Part shown: piece by piece, positions 7,482 through 15,029 of the stretch | Layout of the letters: every line of letters begins with the position of its first letter | How positions within the stretch are numbered: position 1 is the first letter of the stretch | Assembly (NCBI GenBank): GCA_017445875.1 | Contig: JAFSRZ010000004.1 | Span: forward strand, 1 to 36,596 | Length of the DNA: 36,596 bases | Direction of reading: 5' to 3' | Source of the DNA: Oscillospiraceae bacterium | GTDB lineage: Bacteria; Bacillota; Clostridia; Oscillospirales; Oscillospiraceae | The notes under the pieces: generated by a model | The model's database searches: none | What the model was told of the DNA's origin: nothing | The model's input: only the letters and a program-made list of their open reading frames with translations | Translations under genes and position numbers: made by a program

Positions 7482-7535
7482 ATGATAACCGAAGAGGACA
7501 AGAATACTATGATAACCGAAGAAGATAAAAATTTG
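7482..7535 (+). repeat. 27-bp tandem duplication at the start of the kinase-like gene
   Basis: 7482-7508 and 7509-7535 are near-identical 27-bp units encoding MITEEDKNT and MITEEDKNL. The duplication keeps the frame and doubles the start codon. Confidence 0.9.
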
Positions 7536-8333
7536 AGCTATTTGCTGGATAACTTGGCGGCGCAGTTACGAGAGGGTTTGAGCAACCTTTACCTGTCGGG
7601 ACGCCGGTTAGCTCCGGTACGCGCACGCAAGGCCTCGCCCTCTCTCGACAAGAGTTCGGCCTACGCCGACCAGAGCCGCATTCGGATGATGCGTCTGGTG
7701 CGGAATCTGGAGGAAAACGCGGTTCTGCTTCGGACGGAGACATTGACGCGGGAAATTTACGACATTGTGGGGTTAGTGTCGGACATCTGCGAGGAGTCCG
7801 CGGATTTGGTGGCGTATCTGGGCGTGAAGCTGACATTTTCCTGTATGGAGCAGTGCCACACCTGCGCCATCAGCCCGGAACATATCCGGCAACTGCTTTA
7901 CCACCTGATATCCAACGCCATGAAGCACGCGTCGAAGCCCGGACATGTGCGGGTGTCGTTACGCTTCCCGCGTCCGCCGAGGGAAATACTCCTGTCCGTG
8001 GAGGACGACGGAAACGGCATTCCAGAAGAGGAACTGCCCATGCTGTTTGAATGGTCGCGCAGGCCTCGCGGGGTGAAAGATTTCGCCCACGGCATGGGGT
8101 TAGGCCTTGACATCTGCAAGCGTATCGCCGAGAAGCACGGCGGCACGCTGTCGGTAGAGTCGAAGCCCGGCAAGGGGAGCGTGTTTACAATGCGCATTCC
8201 CGACGAACCGGAAAAGAACATCCTGTTCCGTCAGCCGGGATTCGCGGAGAAAAACGCGGGGATTCATCCGTCTCTGCTGATGTTGTCGGACGCCCTGCCG
8301 TGGGAGGCATTCCTGATTAAGAATCAGTTATGA
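7482..8333 (+). CDS. Histidine-kinase-like ATPase without a visible phosphoacceptor histidine
   Basis: The 283-residue soluble protein has a clear HATPase_c domain at about 133-240: N-box HLISNAMKHA (N145), G1 box VEDDGNGIP (D175/D176) and G2 box GMGLGLDICKRIAEKHGGTL. The preceding helical region (about 18-90) aligns with a HisKA dimerisation domain, but the segment NLAAQLREGLSN has alanine or glutamine where the phosphorylated histidine of NLSHELRTPL-type motifs should be. There is no membrane segment, no sensor domain and no response regulator nearby. The first 27 bases are duplicated in tandem, so there are two possible starts, 7482 (AAAGGA upstream) and 7509. It could be a phosphatase, a degenerate kinase or an ATPase with another partner. 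Confidence 0.8.
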   Translation: MITEEDKNTMITEEDKNLSYLLDNLAAQLREGLSNLYLSGRRLAPVRARKASPSLDKSSAYADQSRIRMMRLVRNLEENAVLLRTETLTREIYDIVGLVSDICEESADLVAYLGVKLTFSCMEQCHTCAISPEHIRQLLYHLISNAMKHASKPGHVRVSLRFPRPPREILLSVEDDGNGIPEEELPMLFEWSRRPRGVKDFAHGMGLGLDICKRIAEKHGGTLSVESKPGKGSVFTMRIPDEPEKNILFRQPGFAEKNAGIHPSLLMLSDALPWEAFLIKNQL

Positions 8334-8340
8334 CGCGAAA

Positions 8341-8368
8341 ACAGGGGCAGAAATCTTTCTGTCCCTGT
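8341..8368. terminator. Bidirectional hairpin between convergent genes
   Basis: ACAGGGGCAGAAA / TTTCTGTCCCTGT is a 13-bp inverted repeat with one G-T wobble and only two bases between the arms. It lies between the kinase-like stop (8333) and the helicase stop (8374). On the minus strand it is followed by TTTTCG, so it best fits the helicase transcript. Confidence 0.65.
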
Positions 8369-8373
8369 ACGCG

Positions 8374-9525
8374 CTATGTATCGGCGGTGAGCTTCCCGTC
8401 GGGGTCGAACCGCACGGGGACGACCTGATTTCCGGTTCTGCGGGCGATATCGTCCATACGGAGCCGGGAGGGGTAGTCGCCGACCAGCGACACCGCCACG
8501 CCCTGACGCTTGGCGCGTCCGGTGCGCCCGATACGGTGGATGTAGTCGTGTGACTCGTCGGGAATGTCGGCGTTGAACACAATGTCCACGTCGTCCACGT
8601 CGATACCCCGCGCCGCCACGTCCGTGGACACAAATACCGGCAGTTCCCCGCGCCGGAAGCGGTTCAAAATCTGTTCGCGGCGCTTCTGGGGGATGTCGCC
8701 GTGAATGCACTCGGCGTCGACGCCGCGCAAGCGGAGGAAGTACGCCACGCGCTCGGCGGACGATTTTGTGTTGCAGAATACCATACAGCGGTCAAAGCCG
8801 GTTTCCCGGAGAATGGCGGCAATGGCGGAGGCTTTGTCGTCGGTGTCCATGCGGAACTGCTTGATATCGGGCTTGTTCTCCTCGTCCTCGCGGACGGTGA
8901 TTTCCACGGCGTCGCGCTGGTACACCCACGCGATATCCAGCACTTCCCGCGAAATCGTCGCGGAGAATAAGCCCAGATTCTTTCTCTTTTTCATGCGGTC
9001 AAGAATCCGCGTCACGTCGTGGACAAAGCCCATGTCTAACATTCTGTCGGCCTCGTCCAAAATGACCGTCTGCGCGGTCTCAATCCTGACACTGTGCCGC
9101 TTGATATGGTCGCTGAGGCGTCCGGGCGTCGCCACGACGATTTGCGGCTGTTTCCGCAGACGCTCCAACTGCTTCCCAATCGGCGCGCCGCCGTACAGAC
9201 ACACACTCCGTACCCCCGGACGGCTTGCCGCTAACGCCTCGAACTCCCCTTGAATCTGTAGCGCGAGTTCCCGCGTGGGTGCCAGAATCACGGCCTGCAC
9301 GGCGGGGTCGGCGGGGTTCATGTGTTCCATAATGGGAATGCCATAGGCCAGTGTCTTGCCGGTACCCGTGGGAGCCTTGGCAATCACGTCGCGCCAGTTC
9401 ATCATGGGCGGGATACATCCGGCCTGCACGGGTGTGCTGACGCTTAACCCCGCTTGGCACAGTACGTCCAGCATGGGCGCGGACAGGGACAGTGTTTCAA
9501 AGGGTACGCCCTTCGTGTACTCCAA
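8374..9525 (-). CDS. DEAD-box RNA helicase
   Basis: ATP-dependent RNA helicase of the RhlE/CshA type, acting in RNA decay, ribosome assembly or cold adaptation. The 383 residues comprise the two RecA-like domains with almost no C-terminal extension. Motifs in order: Q-motif region (FETLSLS...STPVQAGCIP), APTGTGKT, PTRELALQ, GG, TPGRL, DEAD in VILDEADRMLDMGF, SAT, the domain 2 region ending FVSTDVAARGIDV, and HRIGRTGRA. The start appears to be TTG at 9525, preceded by AAGAAGGTG at short spacing. An ATG at 9545 is in another frame and almost at the predicted transcript start. The short C-terminus suggests specificity comes from partners. It has its own promoter. Confidence 0.95.
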   Translation of the reverse strand: MEYTKGVPFETLSLSAPMLDVLCQAGLSVSTPVQAGCIPPMMNWRDVIAKAPTGTGKTLAYGIPIMEHMNPADPAVQAVILAPTRELALQIQGEFEALAASRPGVRSVCLYGGAPIGKQLERLRKQPQIVVATPGRLSDHIKRHSVRIETAQTVILDEADRMLDMGFVHDVTRILDRMKKRKNLGLFSATISREVLDIAWVYQRDAVEITVREDEENKPDIKQFRMDTDDKASAIAAILRETGFDRCMVFCNTKSSAERVAYFLRLRGVDAECIHGDIPQKRREQILNRFRRGELPVFVSTDVAARGIDVDDVDIVFNADIPDESHDYIHRIGRTGRAKRQGVAVSLVGDYPSRLRMDDIARRTGNQVVPVRFDPDGKLTADT

Positions 9526-9554
9526 AATTTCACCTTCTTCGGCATGATTCCTCT

Positions 9555-9583
9555 ATTATAGCCTTGAAAGGGCGGTTTGTAAA
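9555..9583 (-). promoter_or_regulatory. Helicase promoter
   Basis: Minus strand: TTTACA (9583-9578), 17-bp spacer, perfect TATAAT (9560-9555). The predicted transcript start near 9548 leaves a short leader of about 23 nt before the TTG start codon. Confidence 0.8.
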
Positions 9584-9680
9584 GGGAAACGGGGGAAAAA
9601 ACGTGAAAATGCGCGTTTTATCGTGGAAAGTTCCGGAATTTAGTAAATTTTTTCGTAAAAGGCCGATATGGTTTGTAGTT

Positions 9681-9708
9681 TTGTTAAAAAAAGCCGAAAT
9701 TTTATAGT
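9681..9708 (+). promoter_or_regulatory. Candidate promoter for the XRE regulator
   Basis: TTGTTA (9681-9686), 16-bp spacer, TATAGT (9703-9708), inside an AT-rich stretch (about 9600-9770) that stands out from the GC-rich surroundings. A second -10-like TATGAT lies at 9745-9750. Confidence 0.45.
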
Positions 9709-9798
9709 AAAATTATGTATCTTTCTCACAAAAACTCCTCATCTTATGATAAATTCTTGCTACCTGAAATCGGGGACGGTCACATGGAGGTGTCAAGT

Positions 9799-10026
9799 AT
9801 GGATACGATGGGCTATGTCAAGATTCTGCGCGATTTGCGGGAGGACGCCGATCTGACTCAAACACAGGTTGCGGAAATTCTGGGAACTTCTCAGACCATG
9901 TACGCCCGCTACGAGCGGGGAGCAAACGAGCTTCCTATCCACCACCTGATTAAACTCAGCCAGCATTACGGTGTCACGACTGACTACCTGCTGGGGCTGA
10001 GCAGGGAGCCGCATCCGCATGGTTAG
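9799..10026 (+). CDS. Small XRE-family transcriptional regulator
   Basis: The 75-residue protein is almost entirely one Cro/C1-type helix-turn-helix domain: VKILRDLREDADLTQTQVAEILGT leads into the recognition helix region SQTMYARYERGANELPIHHL, then LIKLSQHYGVTTDYLLGL. It presumably binds DNA as a dimer. Targets cannot be read from context, since it stands alone between a divergent helicase and the convergent glycogen locus. GGAGGTG (9787-9792) lies six bases before the ATG at 9799 and selects it over an in-frame ATG at 9784. Autoregulation is plausible for this family, but I see no clear operator. Confidence 0.9.
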   Translation: MDTMGYVKILRDLREDADLTQTQVAEILGTSQTMYARYERGANELPIHHLIKLSQHYGVTTDYLLGLSREPHPHG

Positions 10027-10289
10027 GCCGCCGCCGTCATAGTCAAGAGCGAGTATCTTCTGGGGTCGAACCGAGCGGTAACAAGTCACATTTCAAGAGC
10101 CTGTCAGTCTCTGTCCGCGGACGGAACCGCCGAAAATATGCGTCATGTGGCGTCATCGGACAATCCTGCTTGCGTCATCACGCCATCCCTGATGAAAGGT
10201 ACCGCTGACCGCGTTACGCAGTGTCGGACCGGTTAGGACATGTAGGTGATGAAATGTCCCCCAGCAAGAAGCGCCTCCCCAACCCACGA
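10027..10289. other. Non-coding gap, nothing recognised
   Basis: Between the XRE stop and the hairpin at 10290 I find no credible gene, promoter or repeat on either strand. Confidence 0.5.
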
Positions 10290-10320
10290 AAAGCGCCTCC
10301 CGGCCTCCGGGGGGCGCTTT
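10290..10320. terminator. Strong bidirectional terminator hairpin
   Basis: AAAGCGCCTCCC / GGGGGGCGCTTT forms a 12-bp stem (one G-T wobble) with a 7-nt loop and A/T tails on both sides. It can end both the XRE transcript and the minus-strand glgA-glgP transcript. A partial copy of the left arm (GAAGCGCCTCCCC) lies just upstream at about 10269-10280. Confidence 0.75.
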
Positions 10321-10333
10321 GAATTGGTTGTTG

Positions 10334-10486
10334 CCCCCACCCGGCGCGACGCGCCACCCTCCCCGCACGCGGGGAGGGCTTCGCGGGACTGCCGAGGAGG
10401 AAAACGCGACAATTTCACAGGAAATGTCGAGGCTTTCCGCCTCCCCCGCCGTGCGGGGGAGGTGTCGCGTAGCGACGGAGGGGGAC
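10334..10486 (+). repeat. MITE-like element, copy 3 (complete)
   Basis: It has the same architecture as the copy at 4381-4535: both hairpin arms, the central core (...ACAATTTCACAGGAAATGTC) and the right-end GTGTCGCGTAGCGACGGAGG. It lies 53 bp past the end of glgP. The remaining bases up to 10539 hold nothing I recognise. Confidence 0.9.
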
Positions 10487-10539
10487 TTCTGACATAGCTT
10501 AACGCAAAGACTCAAAAGGGGGAGGGCAAGAGGCTTTGT

Positions 10540-12987
10540 TCAGAACTGGAACTTGTGCGGGACGTGCCAAATGTGGTCGGCGTACTCCGCAATGGAGCGG
10601 TCAGCGGCGAAAAGTCCGCTTCTGGCGATATTGTGCAGGCTCATGCGGTTCCAGAGTGTACGGTCGGCGTAGGTCTTGACCATACGCGCCTCGGCGTCAC
10701 AGTAGGCCTCGAAATCGGCTAAAAGCAGGTATTCGTCGGCCATGCCGCCCGAACCGAACAACAAACGCTGATACAAGTCCTCGTAGCCCACGCCGTCACG
10801 GAACCCGGCGCGGATGGCGTCCAGACAGCGGCGGAGTTTGGGGTCGGCGTGATACAGTCGCTGGGAAATATAGCCTTCCCGTTTCATCTGCTCGACTTCA
10901 TCCGCGTGCAGTCCGAACAGGAACATATTATCGTCGCCCAAAAGCTCGTGCATTTCGACGTTAGCGCCGTCAAGGGTGCCGATAGTCAGCGCGCCGTTCA
11001 TCATGAATTTCATGTTGCCGGTGCCGCTGGCCTCTTTTCCGGCGGTCGAAATCTGCTGGCTGACTTCGCTGGCGGGCATGAGGCGTTCCGCGAGGGATAC
11101 GCGGTAGTTTTCCAAGAAAACAACGTCCAGTTTCCCCTTGCAAATGGGGTCGTGCTGGATTTGGTCGGACAGGGAGTTAATAAGCCGAATAATACGCTTC
11201 GCCACGGCGTACCCCGGCGCGGCCTTCGCGCCGAACAGGAAAATATGCGGCTGTGTGACCGCGTTCGGATTGTCCTGCAACTCCTGATAGAGCGCGATAA
11301 TGTGCATGACGTTGAGGAGTTGGCGCTTGTACTCGTGGAGACGCTTCACCTGTACGTCAAAAATGGCGTCGGGGTCAAGGGTCAAGTTGCGCTTGCGGTT
11401 GACGTGGGCGCAGAACTCCTCTTTGTTGGCGCGTTTAATCTGGGCGAGACGTTCCAGCGCGGAGGCGTCATTGGCGAACGCGTCCAGCTTTTTGAGCGCG
11501 GACGGGCGCAAGAGGTATTCGGGGCCGCCGGTCAATTCCTGAATGAACGCGTCGAGACGCGGGTTAATTTCGCTTAGCCAGCGGCGGTGGTCAATGCCGT
11601 TGGTGACGTTCTGGAATTTTTCCGGCTCCATGCCGTAGGCTTCCTTGAACACGTCTTTCTTGAGGATGTCGGAGTGCAGCGCCGAAACGCCGTTGACCGC
11701 CATGCCGCCCGCAAGACACAGATTCGCCATACGGACTTCCCCGTCCCAGACAATCGCCACACGCGCCGTTTTGCTCTGGTCGTAGTGATAGAACTCGTCG
11801 ACTTTGTTCTGCCAGCGGCGGGCGATTTCAAGGATAATCTGCCAGACACGCGGCAGAAGCGTTTCCATGAGGCTTTGGGGCCAGCGTTCAAGGGCTTCGG
11901 CGAGTACGGTGTGATTGGTGTACGCCACGGACTGCCGCGTGATTTCCCACGCCTCGTCCCACTCCATACCGGCCTCGTCGATGAAAATCCGCATGAGTTC
12001 CGGGACAACCAGTGCCGGGTGCGTGTCGTTAATCTGAATGATGTTCTTCTCGTGGAAGTTGCGGAGTGTGCCGTAGGTGTTCAGGTGGCGCGTGACAATC
12101 GACTGCACCGTAGCCGACACAAAGAAATACTGCTGTTTCAGGCGTAACGACTTGCCCTCATAGTGATTGTCTTCCGGATACAGAACGCGGGTAATGGTCT
12201 CCGCCATAGCCTCTTCTTCGGAGGCTTTGAGATATTCGCCGCGTGCGAACAAGTCCATATCCACGCTTTTCACGGGACGGGCGTCCCAGAGGCGGAGCGT
12301 GTTTACATTCTTGGTACCGTAGCCCGCGACAACCATGTCACAGGGGACAGCAAGGACTTTGTTGCAGTTTTCTTGTACGATGTGCAGGCGTCCGTTGTCC
12401 CAGAACTGCCGGATATTGCCGCCGAAAAGCACTTCCTGCGCCTCGTCGGGCTTCGGCAACAGCCACGCGGAACCCAAATCCATCCAGTTGTCGGGGAGTT
12501 CGACCTGTTGCCCCTCGACGATTTTCTGCTTGAAAATGCCCAGTTCGTAGCAGATAGAGTATCCGATAGCGGGAATGTCAAGCGTAGTCATGGAATCGAG
12601 ATAGCAGGCGGCGAGACGGCCTAAGCCGCCGTTACCGAGACCGGCGTCCGGCTCGACCTCGAAAATGTCGGAGGCCTTAAAGCCGAGATGTTCCAGCGCC
12701 TCTTTGAGTTCGCCCAGCACGCCCAGATTGTAGGCGTTTTTCATGAGACTGCGCCCAATCAGGAACTCCAGAGACAGATAATGCACCTGTTTCTTGCGAT
12801 AGCGGCGGACTTCCTTGACGGCTTCCACGCCGCGAATCGCCATCACGTCGCGGAGAACTAACGCGCTGGCCTTCATCATTTCCTCGTCGGAGGCCTCGTC
12901 GGGTGCCTTGCCGAAATTGAGCATTAATTTGGCGGTTAGAGCCTGTTCCAAAGATTGCGCGGTAAACGGTGTCATGCTTGAAGTCAT
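10540..12987 (-). CDS. glgP: Glycogen/starch phosphorylase
   Basis: PLP-dependent GT35 enzyme that releases glucose-1-phosphate from the non-reducing ends of glycogen. The 815-residue length matches the family. Recognisable blocks are YLSLEFLIGRSL, GNGGLGRLAACYLDS, NDTHPALVVPELMR, the VTNGIDHRRWL region, DVQVKRLHEYKRQLLN, and EASGTGNMKFMMNGALTIGT with the PLP-binding lysine, followed by LDGANVE. GGAGGA precedes the ATG at 12987. It follows glgA after a 21-nt gap, so the two are almost certainly co-transcribed, pairing a synthetic and a degradative enzyme on one message. Confidence 0.97.
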   Translation of the reverse strand: MTSSMTPFTAQSLEQALTAKLMLNFGKAPDEASDEEMMKASALVLRDVMAIRGVEAVKEVRRYRKKQVHYLSLEFLIGRSLMKNAYNLGVLGELKEALEHLGFKASDIFEVEPDAGLGNGGLGRLAACYLDSMTTLDIPAIGYSICYELGIFKQKIVEGQQVELPDNWMDLGSAWLLPKPDEAQEVLFGGNIRQFWDNGRLHIVQENCNKVLAVPCDMVVAGYGTKNVNTLRLWDARPVKSVDMDLFARGEYLKASEEEAMAETITRVLYPEDNHYEGKSLRLKQQYFFVSATVQSIVTRHLNTYGTLRNFHEKNIIQINDTHPALVVPELMRIFIDEAGMEWDEAWEITRQSVAYTNHTVLAEALERWPQSLMETLLPRVWQIILEIARRWQNKVDEFYHYDQSKTARVAIVWDGEVRMANLCLAGGMAVNGVSALHSDILKKDVFKEAYGMEPEKFQNVTNGIDHRRWLSEINPRLDAFIQELTGGPEYLLRPSALKKLDAFANDASALERLAQIKRANKEEFCAHVNRKRNLTLDPDAIFDVQVKRLHEYKRQLLNVMHIIALYQELQDNPNAVTQPHIFLFGAKAAPGYAVAKRIIRLINSLSDQIQHDPICKGKLDVVFLENYRVSLAERLMPASEVSQQISTAGKEASGTGNMKFMMNGALTIGTLDGANVEMHELLGDDNMFLFGLHADEVEQMKREGYISQRLYHADPKLRRCLDAIRAGFRDGVGYEDLYQRLLFGSGGMADEYLLLADFEAYCDAEARMVKTYADRTLWNRMSLHNIARSGLFAADRSIAEYADHIWHVPHKFQF

Positions 12988-13008
12988 TCTTGTTCCTCCA
13001 TCCGGCGG

Positions 13009-14631
13009 TTACTTCCCGGAGTGTTTTTTCTTCGCGGATTTCTTTTTTGTCGCGCCGTCGGCGGCGGCTTCCGCGGGTACAGGTTCAGCGGCTTCTTCCA
13101 CGGGGGCGGCTTCCTCAACAGGAGCAACTTCTTCCACGGGAGCGGCTTCTTCCACGGACGCGGCTTCTTCCGCCGCGAGCGCCGGGTCAGGCCATACCTG
13201 TCCCCAAAGCCCCGCGTAAATGCCTAAATACGCGTTGGCGCTGCGCTTCCAACTGAAGTCGGACTCCATAGCGCGCTGACGCAGACGGGCGAATGTCTTC
13301 GGGTAGTCCTTGTACAGATACACGGCGGTGCGGAGTACATAGAGCATGTCGCCGCTGGAATAGTTGGCGAAACTGTAACCGTTGCCGGCGTCGCGGAGGG
13401 CGTCGTAGGGCTGGACGGTATCGCGGAGGCCGCCTGTCTCGCGGACAATGGGTACCGTGCCGTAACGCATGGCAATCATCTGACTTAACCCGCAGGGTTC
13501 GCTTCTGGACGGCATGAGGAACAAGTCCGCGCCGGAGTAAATCGCCATGGACAAGTCCTCGTTGTAGTCGAGAACAACCGCCATCCGGCCTTGATACTGC
13601 TGTCCGGCCCAGCGGAAGAACTCTTCATATTTCTGGTCGCCCTTGCCCAGCATGACTAACTGCATGGGCAGTCCCATCATGTCGTGGATGACCTCACAGA
13701 CAAGGTCAAGTCCCTTGTGCGACACAAGACGGCTGACAATGCCCACAATCGGCATATCGGGTTCCTCGCGCAGTCCGAGCATACGCTGTAATTCGGCTTT
13801 GTCCTTGGCCTTGCCGGACATGTCCTCCACGGAATAGTTGTACGTGATACGCTTATCCGTGGCGGGGTCAAAGACCTCTGTGTCAATGCCGTTGAGGACG
13901 CCGTGTAGTTTGTACTCACACTGCCGCATAATGCTTTCGAGGCGGTGCGCGAAGTAGGCCATTTTCAGTTCGTTGGCGTACGTCGGAGAAACCGTCGTCA
14001 CGGCGTCGGCGCTGAGAATCGCGCCCTTTAAGAGGTTCAAGTCGCCGTCCATGAGCATGGTACCGTCCTGCACCCAGCCGGGGTCGAGGCCGAACAGGTC
14101 GCCCAGAACGTACGGGTTGAAACGTCCCTGATACTCAATGTTGTGAATGGTAAAGACCGTCTTAATGGAGCGGTAACGGTCTTCCCTTACGCCGTCGTCT
14201 TTCAGATAAATCGGGACAAGGGCGGTCTGCCAGTCGTTGGCGTTGATGACTTCCGGCCAGAACGCCATACGGTCGAGCATGCGCACAACAGCGCGGGAGA
14301 AGAACGCGTAACGCTCGCCGTCGTCGAGGTAGCCGTAGAGTTCCGGGCGGTCGAAATACTGTTCATTGTCGAAGAAGTACCACGTCACGCCGTCCTTTTT
14401 CATGGAGAACAGGCCGCAATAGATATGCCGCCACGCGAGGTCGACATAATCGTAGCACTCAAAAGTCAACTGGTCGCCGTAGCGGTCCCGAACTCTGCGG
14501 TAGAGAGGGAGGGCAACCGCCACTTCCGCCCCCTCACGGGCAAGCGCGGGGGGGAGAGACCCCGCCACATCTCCGAGACCGCCTGTTTTAGCGAAGGGGG
14601 CGGCCTCACTGGTCACGTATAATATCTTCAT
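13009..14631 (-). CDS. glgA: Glycogen synthase with Ala/Glu/Pro-rich tail
   Basis: GT5 enzyme that adds glucose from ADP-glucose to the growing glycogen chain. The N-terminus MKILYVTSEAAPFAKTGGLGDV holds the KTGGL substrate-binding motif (K15), and the C-terminal half holds the PSRSEPCGLSQMIAMRYG motif. The catalytic part ends near residue 480, the usual family length. About 60 further residues form a low-complexity tail of PVEEAA-type repeats that ends in a lysine-rich stretch (TKKKSAKKKHSGK). AAAAGGAG precedes the ATG at 14631. The gene has its own promoter and leads the glgA-glgP unit. Confidence 0.96.
   Translation of the reverse strand: MKILYVTSEAAPFAKTGGLGDVAGSLPPALAREGAEVAVALPLYRRVRDRYGDQLTFECYDYVDLAWRHIYCGLFSMKKDGVTWYFFDNEQYFDRPELYGYLDDGERYAFFSRAVVRMLDRMAFWPEVINANDWQTALVPIYLKDDGVREDRYRSIKTVFTIHNIEYQGRFNPYVLGDLFGLDPGWVQDGTMLMDGDLNLLKGAILSADAVTTVSPTYANELKMAYFAHRLESIMRQCEYKLHGVLNGIDTEVFDPATDKRITYNYSVEDMSGKAKDKAELQRMLGLREEPDMPIVGIVSRLVSHKGLDLVCEVIHDMMGLPMQLVMLGKGDQKYEEFFRWAGQQYQGRMAVVLDYNEDLSMAIYSGADLFLMPSRSEPCGLSQMIAMRYGTVPIVRETGGLRDTVQPYDALRDAGNGYSFANYSSGDMLYVLRTAVYLYKDYPKTFARLRQRAMESDFSWKRSANAYLGIYAGLWGQVWPDPALAAEEAASVEEAAPVEEVAPVEEAAPVEEAAEPVPAEAAADGATKKKSAKKKHSGK
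13091..13177 (-). repeat. 18-bp in-frame tandem repeat in the glgA tail
   Basis: About five 18-bp units (13091-13108, 13109-13126, 13127-13144, 13145-13162, partial 13163-13177) encode degenerate six-residue repeats of the AAPVEE type. Units differ at scattered positions, which suggests repeat expansion followed by drift. Confidence 0.85.
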
Positions 14632-14764
14632 GTTCGTATCACTCCTTTTGATTCCTGTCCGTTTCCTGACAAATACGCGCCGTAACGCCGCGCCCTGCTG
14701 ACAAACGGGAAACTGCCACTCACAAACTCAAATCCCCGGCGGTGTCCGCATAGAACCGCCGCCG
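14632..14764 (-). promoter_or_regulatory. glgA leader with 5' hairpin
   Basis: The predicted transcript begins about 132 nt before the glgA ATG. Near its 5' end CCGGCGG and CCGCCGG can pair as a 7-bp stem around a loop of about 16 nt. I cannot assign it to a known riboswitch. Confidence 0.4.
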
Positions 14765-14770
14765 GAGATA

Positions 14771-14799
14771 ATTCTACATCATTTCGCGGGAAAAATCAA
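14771..14799 (-). promoter_or_regulatory. glgA promoter
   Basis: Minus strand: TTGATT (14799-14794), 17-bp spacer, TAGAAT (14776-14771). It shows that glgA-glgP can be transcribed apart from glgB-glgC-glgD. Confidence 0.65.
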
Positions 14800-14838
14800 G
14801 CCTTTTTCGTCCGCCGCGTACGGGGTATGCTCTTATTA

Positions 14839-14990
14839 CCCCACCCGGCGCTACGCGCCACCCTCCCCGTTTACGGGGAGGGCTTCGCGGAACTTCCGAC
14901 AGGGAAACGGAACGATTCCACAGGAAATGTCGGACTTTCCGCCTCCCCCGCCGTGCGGGGGAGGTGTCGCGTAGCGACGGAGGGGGCTTT
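14839..14990 (+). repeat. MITE-like element, copy 4 (complete)
   Basis: Both arms, the core (GACAGGGAAACGG...AAATGTCGG) and the right-end TCGCGTAGCGA palindrome are present. The right end runs into TTTT. It separates glgD from the glgA promoter, just upstream of the -35 box on the minus strand. Confidence 0.9.
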
Positions 14991-15029
14991 TACACATACG
15001 TGCGGGGCGAAATACCGCACAGGCACCAA

